Assembly (NCBI RefSeq): GCF_028692895.1
Contig: NZ_JAQUWN010000005.1
Coordinates: forward strand, 31,230-95,229
Source of the DNA: Pseudodesulfovibrio sp.
Lineage (GTDB): Bacteria > Desulfobacterota > Desulfovibrionia > Desulfovibrionales > Desulfovibrionaceae
Direction of reading: 5' to 3'
DNA: 64,000 bases
Position numbers and translations under genes: made by a program. Under the pieces are notes generated by a model. The model did not search any database, was not told the DNA's origin, and was given only the letters and a program-made list of their open reading frames with translations. Shown one piece after another: positions 1 through 8,271 of this stretch. How positions within the stretch are numbered: the first letter of the stretch is position 1; each line of letters begins with the position of its first letter.

Positions 1-54
1 CGGCGTTGGGCCGCGCGGCTACCCTTGCCCCTCCCTCTCAACCCCCGGAGCGCC

Positions 55-1293
55 ATGAACTGCCACCTCGTCGCCGTGATCGCCTTTCTGGCCGGAAGCT
101 GGCTGCTGCACACGCTTTCCGCCATCCTCGACGTCCTGCGTGCGCCCCCTCGGGTCCCGCCCGAGTTCGCCGATGTGTTCGACCCCCCGGCCTACGCCAG
201 GGGGCTGGCCTACCGACGCGCCTCGGCGCGCCTCTCCGTGATCGCCGACACCTGCGGCACGGGACTGCTCCTGGCCGCGATCCTTCTGGGCGGGTTCGCC
301 TGGCTGGACCGGGCCGTGCGCGCCCTCGGGCTCTCCCCGCTGCCCACCGGGCTGTGCTACCTCGGCGCGGTGGCTCTGGCCGCCTCGCTCTCCGGGCTGC
401 CCTTCGACGCCTGGCGCACCTTCGGGGTGGAGGCGCGCTTCGGGTTCAACAAGACCACCGTGGCCACCTTTGTCCGCGACCGGCTGGTGGGGCTGGCCCT
501 GAGCGTGCTGCTGGGCGCGCCGCTGGTGGCGGGCGTGCTGCTGCTCTTGGATCGGGCCGGGTCGGCGGCCTGGCTGTGGTGCTGGGCTCTGGTCACGCTC
601 TTCTCCCTGGGGGTGACCTACGTGGCGCCCACCTGGATTCTGCCGCTGTTCAACACCTTCACGCCCCTGGAGGAGGGGCGCCTGCGCCGTGCCATCGAGA
701 CCTTCGCGCGCAGGGCGGAGTTCGAGGTGGGCGGCATCTTCGTCGTGGACGGCTCGCGCCGCTCCACCAAGTCCAACGCCTTTTTCACCGGCCTGGGCCG
801 CCGCAAGCGCATCGCCCTGTTCGACACCCTGGTCCGCGACCACGCCGAGGCGGAGATCGTGGCCGTGCTGGCCCACGAGGTGGGGCACGCCAAGTGCGGC
901 CACATCCGCAAGGGGCTGGCCGGGAGCGTGCTTCGCACCGGGCTGCTCTTTTTTCTCATGTCCCTGTTTCTGGACAGCCCCGGCCTGTCCGAGGCCTTCG
1001 GCATGGCCCAGCCCACCGCCTACGCCGGGCTTGTCTTCTTCCTGCTGCTCTACACGCCCATCTCCCTGCTCCTCGGCGTGGCCGCCAACTGGATCTCCCG
1101 GCGGCGCGAGTTCGAGGCGGACCGCTTTTCGGCCCGGACCACGGGCGATCCGGCGGCCCTGGCCTCGGCCCTCAAGCGGCTTTCGGTCACCAACCTCTCC
1201 GACCTGACCCCGCATCCCCTGACCGTGTGGCTGGAATACGGCCACCCGCCGGTGCTGGCCCGGCTGCGCGCTCTTGCCGAATTTGCGAAATAA
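55..1293 (+). CDS. M48 family (Ste24/HtpX-type) membrane zinc metalloprotease
   Basis: Predicted integral-membrane zinc protease of the M48 family, which cleaves membrane or prenylated proteins. The HEVGH zinc motif is encoded at 874-888 and the downstream third-ligand segment EFEAD lies about 70 residues later. Several hydrophobic segments flank the catalytic region, as in Ste24-type enzymes. The ATG at 55 (412 aa) begins directly with a hydrophobic helix. A TTG at 25 would add ten residues, and the frame is open to the window edge, so the exact start is uncertain. The gene is followed by the cyclic-nucleotide-binding genes but separated by 74 bp. Confidence 0.9.
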   Translation: MNCHLVAVIAFLAGSWLLHTLSAILDVLRAPPRVPPEFADVFDPPAYARGLAYRRASARLSVIADTCGTGLLLAAILLGGFAWLDRAVRALGLSPLPTGLCYLGAVALAASLSGLPFDAWRTFGVEARFGFNKTTVATFVRDRLVGLALSVLLGAPLVAGVLLLLDRAGSAAWLWCWALVTLFSLGVTYVAPTWILPLFNTFTPLEEGRLRRAIETFARRAEFEVGGIFVVDGSRRSTKSNAFFTGLGRRKRIALFDTLVRDHAEAEIVAVLAHEVGHAKCGHIRKGLAGSVLRTGLLFFLMSLFLDSPGLSEAFGMAQPTAYAGLVFFLLLYTPISLLLGVAANWISRRREFEADRFSARTTGDPAALASALKRLSVTNLSDLTPHPLTVWLEYGHPPVLARLRALAEFAK

Positions 1294-1367
1294 TGGTGTC
1301 GCCACGGCCGGGAAAATATGACAAGTGAAGACATAATGCTCCAAACGTCAGCCGCGGGGAGGGCGAC

Positions 1368-1859
1368 ATGCAGGAAATACCGTTCGACGCCGACAACCAG
1401 GACATATTGGAGCGGCTGCGCGCCGTGCCCGTGTTCGACTCGCTGCCGGACAACTACATCCGCCAGGCCATGCGCGTGGCGGCGGTCCGGCGCTACGACG
1501 CCGGGGAGGTGGTCATCGAGGAGGGCGAGTTCGACAACCGGGTCTTCTTCCTGATCTTCGGGCTGCTCGACATCTCGGTCAAAGGCAACACGGTCGGCAC
1601 GCTGAGGCGGCTGGGCGACGTGTTCGGCGAGATGGGCGTCATCGACGGCAGCCCGCGTTCGGCCACCATCACGGCGACCCGGCCCTCCCTGGTCATCACC
1701 CTGGACGACACGGCCATCGGCGCCCTGGGCGAGGTGAGCAAGATTTTCACCCAGGCGGTCATGTACCGCCTCTTCGCCGAGGTCCTGGCCGTGCGCCTGC
1801 GCGAGGCCAACTCGGAGATAACGCGGCTGCACGAGGAAATCCTGCACCTCAAGGGGTAG
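1368..1859 (+). CDS. cyclic nucleotide-binding domain protein, copy 1
   Basis: A 163-aa protein that is almost entirely one CRP/PKA-type cyclic-nucleotide-binding beta-barrel. The phosphate-binding cassette is visible as FGEMGVIDG followed by RSAT (about residues 86-100), with the conserved Gly-Glu and Arg. A C-terminal helix follows, with no helix-turn-helix and no kinase or channel domain, so it is not a classical CRP regulator. The ATG at 1368 follows a GGGAGGGCGAC ribosome site. It is the first of three tandem paralogues that all begin with a (V/I)(P/F)FD-type motif, ending in the pgm gene. Ligand and partner are unknown. Confidence 0.88.
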   Translation: MQEIPFDADNQDILERLRAVPVFDSLPDNYIRQAMRVAAVRRYDAGEVVIEEGEFDNRVFFLIFGLLDISVKGNTVGTLRRLGDVFGEMGVIDGSPRSATITATRPSLVITLDDTAIGALGEVSKIFTQAVMYRLFAEVLAVRLREANSEITRLHEEILHLKG

Positions 1860-1934
1860 GGCGGCGAAAGGCTCATCCTTCCGCTTGGAATCCCGGGGGT
1901 GTTTCTGATAGGGTGGGGGCGTGGAGAACCCCGA

Positions 1935-2438
1935 GTGAAAGATTTCCCCTTTGATCCCGGCGACCGGGCCACCCTGGAGCGGCTGCGGCGCATGCCGGTC
2001 TTCGACGCCATGGACCCGGAGCTGCTGCCCGCGCTGCTCAAGCTGGCCCGGCTCCGGCGCTATGACGCGGGCGAGGTCATCATCGCCGAGGGCGACACGG
2101 ACCAGTTGGTCTATTTCCTCATCTTCGGCCAATGCGCGGTCAACGTGGACGGCATGGACCTGGCGGCCATCTCCCGGCCGGGCGACGTGTTCGGCGAGAT
2201 GGGCATGGTGGACGGCAAGCGCTCGGCCACCATCACGGCCGGGAAGCAGACCCTGTGCCTGGTCCTGGACGGCTCCTTCCTGGACCGGCTGCGGGGCGTG
2301 GACCGGCTGGCGGCCCAGGCCCTGTTCTACCGAATCTTTTCGGAAATCCTGGCCGGGCGCATCCGGGCGGCCAACGCCCGCCTGCTCGGGCTGGAAGAGC
2401 AACTCAAAGACCTGTCGGTCCCTGGCCCGACCTTCTGA
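1935..2438 (+). CDS. cyclic nucleotide-binding domain protein, copy 2
   Basis: Second paralogue, 167 aa. The GTG at 1935 is chosen because the protein then starts VKDFPFD, matching the starts of the flanking paralogues (MQEIPFD, MRSIPFD), and a GGAG lies 9 nt upstream; an upstream TTG at 1899 would add unrelated residues. The cassette FGEMGMVDG then RSAT is intact. There is no DNA-binding domain. The gene ends 4 bp before copy 3, so the two are probably co-translated. Confidence 0.87.
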   Translation: MKDFPFDPGDRATLERLRRMPVFDAMDPELLPALLKLARLRRYDAGEVIIAEGDTDQLVYFLIFGQCAVNVDGMDLAAISRPGDVFGEMGMVDGKRSATITAGKQTLCLVLDGSFLDRLRGVDRLAAQALFYRIFSEILAGRIRAANARLLGLEEQLKDLSVPGPTF

Positions 2439-2442
2439 CGCC

Positions 2443-2946
2443 ATGCGCAGCATTCCCTTCGATCCCGACGACGGCGCCCTGGTGGAGGCCGTCCTGCGCA
2501 TCCCCGCCTTCGCCCCCCTGGGGGCCGGGCGGCTGGCCGACGTCATGCGGACCACGACCATCCGCGACTATGACGAAAAGGAGCGGGTCATCACCCAGGG
2601 CGAGACCGACCGGTGCATGTTCTTCCTCATGGGCGGCCGCCTGGCCGTGGAGGTGGACGGCATCGAGGTCAGCGTCCTGGAGCGGCCCGGCGTCGTCTTC
2701 GGCGAGATGGGCGTCATCGAGACCGCGCCGCGCTCCGCCTCGGTAACGGCCCTGGAGCCCGCCCGCTGCCTCGCCCTGGACGTGGCCTTTTTCGACCGGC
2801 TGGAGGGACGCGCCAAGCTGGCCGTCCAAGCTTTTTTCTACAAGATGTTCTACGAGGTGCTCGTGGAGCGGCTGCGCGAAACCAACGAGCGTATCGCCGA
2901 CCTGGACATGCAGCGATTCGTGATGGAAAACATGGAGATAGATTGA
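2443..2946 (+). CDS. cyclic nucleotide-binding domain protein, copy 3
   Basis: Third paralogue, 167 aa. It has the same architecture, with cassette FGEMGVIET then RSAS. The ATG at 2443 gives the family-typical MRSIPFD start. Its TGA overlaps the ATG of pgm by one base (TGATG), which implies translational coupling to phosphoglucomutase. The three copies differ clearly from each other in sequence, so the triplication is old rather than a recent tandem repeat. Confidence 0.87.
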   Translation: MRSIPFDPDDGALVEAVLRIPAFAPLGAGRLADVMRTTTIRDYDEKERVITQGETDRCMFFLMGGRLAVEVDGIEVSVLERPGVVFGEMGVIETAPRSASVTALEPARCLALDVAFFDRLEGRAKLAVQAFFYKMFYEVLVERLRETNERIADLDMQRFVMENMEID

Positions 2947-4598
2947 TGGCCCTGCACGAACTGGCGGGCAAGCCCGCGCCCAAGGAACTGCTGATCGACA
3001 TCCCCGCCCTGGTGGACGCCTATTACGACGTCCATCCGGACCCGGCCGACCCGGCCTGCGCCGTGGCCTTCGGCACCTCGGGCCACCGGGGGAGTTCCCT
3101 TGACGGCAGCTTCAACGAGGACCACATCCTGGCCGTGACCCAGGCCGTGTGCGAGCACCGGGCCTCGCGCGACATCGACGGGCCGCTCTTCCTCGGCATG
3201 GACACCCACGGCCTGAGCCTTCCGGCGCTCAGGACCGCCCTGGAGGTCTTCGCGGCCAACGGCGTGCGCGTCCACATCCAGGAGGGGCTCGGGTTTACGC
3301 CCACCCCGGTCATCTCCCACGCCATCCTGACCTGGAACCGGGGCCGCGTTGCCGGCCTGGCCGACGGCGTGGTCATCACCCCGTCCCACAACCCCCCGCG
3401 CGACGGCGGATACAAGTACAATCCCCCCTCGGGCGGCCCGGCCGGGAGCGAGATCACCACGGCCATCCAGAACCGGGCCAACGAGCTCCTGCGCACCGGC
3501 CTCAAGGGCGTGAGGCGGATGCCCTGCGAGCGCGCCCTCCGGGACGACTCGGTCACGCACTACGACTACGTGGCCCCCTACGTGGCGGACCTGGAAAACG
3601 TGGTGGACATGTCGGCCATCGCCGGGGCCGGGCTCAAGATCGGGGTGGACCCCATGGGCGGCTCGGGCATCGCCTACTGGGAGCCCATGGCCGAGCGCTA
3701 CGGACTCGACCTGGTCATCGTCAACAAGAAGGTGGACCCGACCTTTTCCTTCATGACCGTGGACAAGGACGGCAAGATCCGCATGGACTGCTCCTCGCCC
3801 TACGCCATGGCCTCGCTCATCCGCCACAAGGACAACTACGACATCGCCTTCGGCAACGACCCGGACTACGACCGGCACGGCATCGTCACCCGCAGCTCCG
3901 GGTTGCTCAATCCCAACCACTACCTGGCCGTGGCCGTGGACTACCTCTTCCGCCACCGGCCCGGCTGGTCGGACTGCGTGGCCGTGGGCAAGACCATCGT
4001 CACCAGCTCCATGCTCGACCGCGTGGCCGCCGGGGTGGAGCGGGAGCTCTACGAGGTGCCCGTGGGCTTCAAATGGTACGTGAACTGCCTGCTGGACGGC
4101 ACCTGCGCCTTCGGCGGCGAGGAATCCGCCGGGGCCAGCTTCGTCCGGTTCAACGGCGCGCCCTGGACCACGGACAAGGACGGCATCATCCTCGACCTCC
4201 TGGCCGTGGAGATGACGGCCCGCACCGGCCGGGACCCCGGCGAACGCTACCGGGCCCTGACGGAACAGTACGGCGCGCCGGTCTATGAGCGCACCGACGC
4301 CCCGGCCACGCCCGCGCAGAAGGCGGCCTTCGCCTCGCTCACGCCCGAGATGGTGGCGGCCGACACCCTGGCGGGCGAGGCCGTCACCGCCCGGCTGACC
4401 CGCGCGCCCGGCAACAACGCCCCCTTCGGCGGGCTCAAGGTCACTACGGAGAACGGCTGGTTCGCCTCCCGCCCCTCCGGCACCGAGAACATCTACAAGA
4501 TCTACGCCGAGTCCTTCAAAGACGCGGACCACCTCCGGGCCATCCAGGCCGAGGCCAAGGCCATCGTGGGCGCGGCCTTCGAGAAGGCGGGCGCGTAG
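2946..4598 (+). CDS. pgm: alpha-D-glucose phosphate-specific phosphoglucomutase
   Basis: Interconverts glucose-1-phosphate and glucose-6-phosphate, linking glycolysis to glycogen and nucleotide-sugar synthesis. At 550 aa it has the usual length for the bacterial enzyme. Motifs in order: TPSHNP (active phosphoserine Ser147), the metal-binding DPDYDRHG near residue 305, the sugar-binding GEESAGASF near 395, and the phosphate-binding RPSGTE near 515. All are intact. The start overlaps the preceding cyclic-nucleotide-binding gene by one base, so it is the last gene of that operon, and a strong hairpin follows. Confidence 0.96.
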   Translation: MALHELAGKPAPKELLIDIPALVDAYYDVHPDPADPACAVAFGTSGHRGSSLDGSFNEDHILAVTQAVCEHRASRDIDGPLFLGMDTHGLSLPALRTALEVFAANGVRVHIQEGLGFTPTPVISHAILTWNRGRVAGLADGVVITPSHNPPRDGGYKYNPPSGGPAGSEITTAIQNRANELLRTGLKGVRRMPCERALRDDSVTHYDYVAPYVADLENVVDMSAIAGAGLKIGVDPMGGSGIAYWEPMAERYGLDLVIVNKKVDPTFSFMTVDKDGKIRMDCSSPYAMASLIRHKDNYDIAFGNDPDYDRHGIVTRSSGLLNPNHYLAVAVDYLFRHRPGWSDCVAVGKTIVTSSMLDRVAAGVERELYEVPVGFKWYVNCLLDGTCAFGGEESAGASFVRFNGAPWTTDKDGIILDLLAVEMTARTGRDPGERYRALTEQYGAPVYERTDAPATPAQKAAFASLTPEMVAADTLAGEAVTARLTRAPGNNAPFGGLKVTTENGWFASRPSGTENIYKIYAESFKDADHLRAIQAEAKAIVGAAFEKAGA

Positions 4599-4633
4599 GC
4601 GACCGGGCTCGGCCCGCTCCCGCGGCATGAAAA

Positions 4634-4659
4634 AAGCGGCCTCCTCCGGGAGGCCGCTT
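4634..4659. terminator. bidirectional hairpin between pgm and the DUF169 gene
   Basis: An 11-bp GC-rich stem (4634-4644 with 4649-4659) and a 4-nt loop, flanked by an A-run on the left and a T-rich stretch on the right. It lies between convergent genes and probably terminates both. Confidence 0.8.
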
Positions 4660-4669
4660 CTGTTTCGGG

Positions 4670-5515
4670 CTATTCCTCTTCGCCCCAGGCCTTGGCGCTG
4701 CGGGCGACCTTCTTGCGCACTTCCTTCCACGCCCCGTCCACGCCGAACATGGACTGGGGCAGGGCCGCGAGCATCTTCAGGTAGAGCGTCCACGGCACCG
4801 TGAAGGTCAGTTCGTCGGTCTTCATGAACTTGCGGGCAGAGGGGTCGAAGCCGCCGATGACCGCCTTTTCGACCCCGAGCTCCCGGTAGTAAAGCGGCCA
4901 GGATACCATGTTGGTGCACCCCGCGCCGAAGGGGGCGGCCACGCATTCCATGTCGCCGGTGGTGAAGGTGGCGTGGGTGAAGAGGCCGCACAGGACCTCG
5001 GGCCGGGCGAAGAAGATGACGAACTCCGGCGTCCGGCCTTCCGCAAAGGCGGAGAGGGGCTTGAAGATGCAGTATTTCGCCGGGGGCGCGGGCGGCTCGA
5101 CCTTTTCCAGGAAGCCGCGCACGGCCTCGGGGGAGGGCAGGTAGCGCTCGCCGTGGACCGGGGAGCCCTCGTAGCCCGTGGACACGTAGTGCTCGATGAA
5201 CCGCAGCGGCGGGTTCATCATGGCGCAGTAATAGGCCCCGCCGAAGCAGCCGTATTCCTCGGGCGAGACAAAGGCGGCCGCGTGCTTCTTCCGCGCCAGC
5301 CAGATGTTGCCCATGACGCAGGAGAAGGTCTTGAGGACCTCCCGCATGTCGAGCTCGCCCCGCTCCTCCCGCTCGCGCGAGATGGGGACGCCGGGCTTGG
5401 GCCCGTATGCGTTCTCCGGCTTGACGTCGTCGTAGTACATGCCGAAAGGCTCTTCGCCCAGGCCGAGGTGGTCCAGCAGCCGTATGGTGTCGGTCAGGAT
5501 CGATTGCAGGGTCAT
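4670..5515 (-). CDS. DUF169 family protein
   Basis: A 281-aa protein recognised as DUF169, a family common in anaerobes and methanogens with no settled biochemical role. Visible family features are the N-terminal segment leading to EPFGMYY, conserved cysteines in FSCVMGN and YGCFGGAYYCAMM, and the C-terminal segment with MECVAAPFGAGCTNM. No signal peptide or membrane helix is seen. It stands alone between two terminators and reads toward pgm. The clustered cysteines suggest cofactor or metal binding, but this is an inference. Confidence 0.85.
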   Translation of the reverse strand: MTLQSILTDTIRLLDHLGLGEEPFGMYYDDVKPENAYGPKPGVPISREREERGELDMREVLKTFSCVMGNIWLARKKHAAAFVSPEEYGCFGGAYYCAMMNPPLRFIEHYVSTGYEGSPVHGERYLPSPEAVRGFLEKVEPPAPPAKYCIFKPLSAFAEGRTPEFVIFFARPEVLCGLFTHATFTTGDMECVAAPFGAGCTNMVSWPLYYRELGVEKAVIGGFDPSARKFMKTDELTFTVPWTLYLKMLAALPQSMFGVDGAWKEVRKKVARSAKAWGEEE

Positions 5516-5596
5516 GGCGGCTCCTTTTTGTCTTCGTCATAAAGTGTTTGCGCCGGGGCGACAAGCCCGGGGCGCGCGGAGCCGGGACCCGCGCGC

Positions 5597-5631
5597 AAAA
5601 AAAAACGGCCCCCGCCAGGCGGAGGCCGTTT
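5597..5631 (-). terminator. intrinsic terminator of metK
   Basis: Read on the minus strand, a GC-rich stem (roughly 5618-5631 with 5603-5615) ends in a run of Ts (A-run 5597-5605 on the plus strand). It lies 22 bp after the metK stop. Confidence 0.85.
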
Positions 5632-5653
5632 CGATTGCACTGGTTCGGCGCGG

Positions 5654-6823
5654 TTAGATCTTGCAGGCGGTGCGCAGATCGTCCACGGCGTCGGTCTGCT
5701 CCCAGGTGAACTCGGGGAGCTCGCGGCCGAAGTGGCCGTAGTTGGTGGTCTTCTGGAAGATGGGGCGGCGCAGGTTGAGGCGCTCCAGGATGTGGTAGGG
5801 CCGCATGTCGAAGACCTCGGTGACGGCCTTGGTCAGTTGCTCGTCCGAGACCTGGCCGGTGCCCTGGGAGGAAACCACCACGGACACGGGCTGGGCCACG
5901 CCGATGGCGTAGGCGATCTGGACCTCGCATTTGTCGGCCAGGCCTGCGGCCACGACGTTCTTGGCCACGTAGCGGGCCATGTAGGCGCCGGAGCGGTCCA
6001 CCTTGGACGGGTCCTTGCCGGAGAACGCGCCGCCGCCGTGGGCGCCCGCTCCGCCGTAGGTGTCGTTGATGATCTTGCGCCCGGTCAGGCCGCAGTCGCC
6101 CACGGGGCCGCCGATGACGAACCGGCCGGTGGGGTTGATGTAGGTCTTGAGCTTGTCGTCGAGGAGTTCCTCGGGGAGGGTGCTCATGACGACTTCCTTG
6201 AGGATGGCCTCCTTGAGGTCCGCGTAGGCCACATGGGCGTCGTGCTGCGAGGAGACGACGACGTTGTCGATGCGGATGGGCTTGCCGTCCTCGAACTGGA
6301 CGCAGACCTGGGTCTTGCCGTCGGGCCGCAGGAAATCGAGGATGCCCTGCTTGCGCACGTAGGTCAGGCGGCGGGAGAGCTTGTGCGCGTAGTAGATGGG
6401 GGTGGGCATCAGGGTCGGGGTCTCGTTGGTGGCGTAGCCGAACATCATGCCCTGGTCGCCCGCGCCCTGTTCCTCGGGCTTCTGGCGGTCGACGCCCTGG
6501 GCGATGTCCGGGGACTGCTTGTCGATGGAGGAGATGACCGCGCAGGTCTGCCAGTCGAAGCCCATGGTGTCGGCGGAGTTGTAGCCGATGTCCTTGATGG
6601 TGTTGCGGACGATCTCCGGGAAGTCGGCATAGGCCTTGGTGGAGATTTCGCCGGCGATGAAGGCCATGCCGGTGGTCACCAGGGTCTCGCACGCAACGCG
6701 GGCGTTGGCGTCCTGGCCGATGATGGCGTCCAGGATGGCGTCGGAAATCTGGTCAGCGACCTTGTCGGGGTGGCCTTCGGTCACGGACTCGGAAGTGAAG
6801 AGATACTTGCCTTGGATCTGCAT
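5654..6823 (-). CDS. metK: S-adenosylmethionine synthase
   Basis: Makes S-adenosylmethionine from methionine and ATP in the cytoplasm. It is 389 aa, the usual length. Family motifs are all present: [13 protein letters not shown] near the N-terminus, GAGDQG (ATP-binding), [16 protein letters not shown] (P-loop-like), and the C-terminal domain with NYGHFGRE. The ATG at 6823 is preceded by a good ribosome site. It lies 28 bp after panD on the same strand, so it is probably co-transcribed with panC-panD. No SAM riboswitch is evident in the short gap. Confidence 0.97.
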   Translation of the reverse strand: MQIQGKYLFTSESVTEGHPDKVADQISDAILDAIIGQDANARVACETLVTTGMAFIAGEISTKAYADFPEIVRNTIKDIGYNSADTMGFDWQTCAVISSIDKQSPDIAQGVDRQKPEEQGAGDQGMMFGYATNETPTLMPTPIYYAHKLSRRLTYVRKQGILDFLRPDGKTQVCVQFEDGKPIRIDNVVVSSQHDAHVAYADLKEAILKEVVMSTLPEELLDDKLKTYINPTGRFVIGGPVGDCGLTGRKIINDTYGGAGAHGGGAFSGKDPSKVDRSGAYMARYVAKNVVAAGLADKCEVQIAYAIGVAQPVSVVVSSQGTGQVSDEQLTKAVTEVFDMRPYHILERLNLRRPIFQKTTNYGHFGRELPEFTWEQTDAVDDLRTACKI

Positions 6824-6851
6824 GTGTCCTCCTTAGGGAACGGATGATCGT

Positions 6852-7229
6852 CTAGAAATCGCCGACGAGCTTGCACTCGATGATTTCATCGACGGTATTG
6901 TCGGTTTTGGTCACGACCACGAGGGGCTTGCGGGTGCCGAACTCGGCCTCGTCGAGCCACGCGTAGGCGGCGATGATGACGCGCTGGCCCACCTTGCCCT
7001 TGTGGGCGGCCGCTCCGTTGAGGCAGATCTCGCCGGGGCCGCCGGGGATGGCGTAGGTGGTCAGTCGTTCGCCGTTGTCCAGGTTGTATACGTCCACCTG
7101 CTCGTAGGGGAGCAGGCCGACGGTCTTCATGAGGGCGCGATCGATGGAGATGCTCCCCCGATATTCCAGGTTGGCGCAGGTGATGGTCGCGCCGTGAATC
7201 TTTGCGCTCAGAAAGCAGCGTTGGGACAA
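6852..7229 (-). CDS. panD: aspartate 1-decarboxylase precursor
   Basis: Pyruvoyl enzyme converting aspartate to beta-alanine for pantothenate and CoA synthesis. The 125-aa proenzyme self-cleaves between Gly25 and Ser26 in the motif YRGSISID, creating the pyruvoyl group on Ser26. The start is a TTG at 7229, with GAGG upstream inside the end of panC. It lies 4 bp downstream of panC, whose product condenses the beta-alanine made here, so the two form a functional operon. Confidence 0.95.
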   Translation of the reverse strand: MSQRCFLSAKIHGATITCANLEYRGSISIDRALMKTVGLLPYEQVDVYNLDNGERLTTYAIPGGPGEICLNGAAAHKGKVGQRVIIAAYAWLDEAEFGTRKPLVVVTKTDNTVDEIIECKLVGDF

Positions 7230-7233
7230 AGCG

Positions 7234-8082
7234 TTAAACCTCGATCAGGATATTGTCGATGAGCCGCGCCTTGCCCATCTGGATGGCCACGGCGGCGAGC
7301 ACCGGTCCCTCGATGGCCTTGACCGGCCGGATGCCGTCCGGGTCCACCAGGGTGATGTAGTCCGGCCGACCCATGGGCAGGGTGCGGGCGTATTCCTCGG
7401 CGAGGAAGGCCGCGGCCTTGTCCGCGTCGCGTTCGCCTCCCCGGACCTTGTCGGCCAGTTTCAGCAGACCTTGACGGATGGCCGGTGCGGCGGCGCGTTC
7501 CTCCTCGGTGAGGTAGGTGTTGCGCGAGCTGAGCGCCAGGCCGTCGGCCTCGCGCACGATCTCGTGCCCCACGATCTCCACCGGGATGTCCAGGTCGCGC
7601 ACCATCCGGCGGATGATGGCGAGCTGCTGCCAGTCCTTCTGCCCGAAGACGGCCACGTTGGGCTGGGTGAGCATGAACAGCTTGGCGACCACGGTGCACA
7701 CGCCGCGAAAATGGATCGGCCGGGACGCGCCGCACAGGTGCGTGGCCAGCTCCGGCACCTCCACCCAGGTGGCGTGGTCCGGGGCGTACATGTCCCGGCT
7801 CATGGGCACGAAGAGGGCGTCCACCTTCTTCGACTCGGCCTTGTCCTTGTCCCCGTCGAAGTCGTGGGGATACTTGTCCAGGTCCTCGCCCGCGCCGAAC
7901 TGGACGGGGTTGACGAAGAGCGTGACCACCAGGCGGTCGCACTGCTTGCGCGCGCAATCCATGAGGGCCAGATGGCCCGCGTGGAAATAGCCCATGGTCG
8001 GGACCAGGCCCACCCGGAGCCCCTCCCGCCGCCAGAAGAGGCACTGCCGTTGTAGTTCTTTGGGATCGGTGTATATGTGCAT
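7234..8082 (-). CDS. panC: pantothenate synthetase (pantoate--beta-alanine ligase)
   Basis: ATP-dependent ligation of pantoate to beta-alanine. It is 282 aa, the normal length. Nucleotidyltransferase motifs are visible: PTMGYFHAGH (HIGH-like) near residue 28, FVNPVQFG, FGQKDWQQ, and LSSRN (KMSKS-equivalent). The ATG at 8082 gives the canonical N-terminus. It is the first gene of the panC-panD-metK run. The 189-bp space to the divergent gene at 8272 should contain its promoter, but no clear consensus was picked out. Confidence 0.96.
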   Translation of the reverse strand: MHIYTDPKELQRQCLFWRREGLRVGLVPTMGYFHAGHLALMDCARKQCDRLVVTLFVNPVQFGAGEDLDKYPHDFDGDKDKAESKKVDALFVPMSRDMYAPDHATWVEVPELATHLCGASRPIHFRGVCTVVAKLFMLTQPNVAVFGQKDWQQLAIIRRMVRDLDIPVEIVGHEIVREADGLALSSRNTYLTEEERAAAPAIRQGLLKLADKVRGGERDADKAAAFLAEEYARTLPMGRPDYITLVDPDGIRPVKAIEGPVLAAVAIQMGKARLIDNILIEV

Positions 8083-8271
8083 GGCTTTTTTCTTCCTCAG
8101 AGCAACTGACAGGCTCGGCCTGAGAAGTCAAGTGAAATGTCTATATCTGGATACATTGATATAGGCCCCTGGCGGACCTGTCGGGAGCGGGCCGGATTTG
8201 TGCCTTTCCGGCGGGCCGGAGGTGCAACTTTTGTTTGAGAAAAACCGGGGCGGGGGGTAGAAACCAGGGCT

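Noticed and set aside
2850..6692. A 1280-codon open frame on the minus strand across pgm, DUF169 and metK
   Set aside because: Composition is Arg/Gly/Pro/His-rich with no motif. It is the antisense or off-frame shadow of three well-supported genes, produced by high GC content.
6824..6851. SAM riboswitch before metK
   Set aside because: The gap after panD is only 28 bp, too short for a riboswitch.
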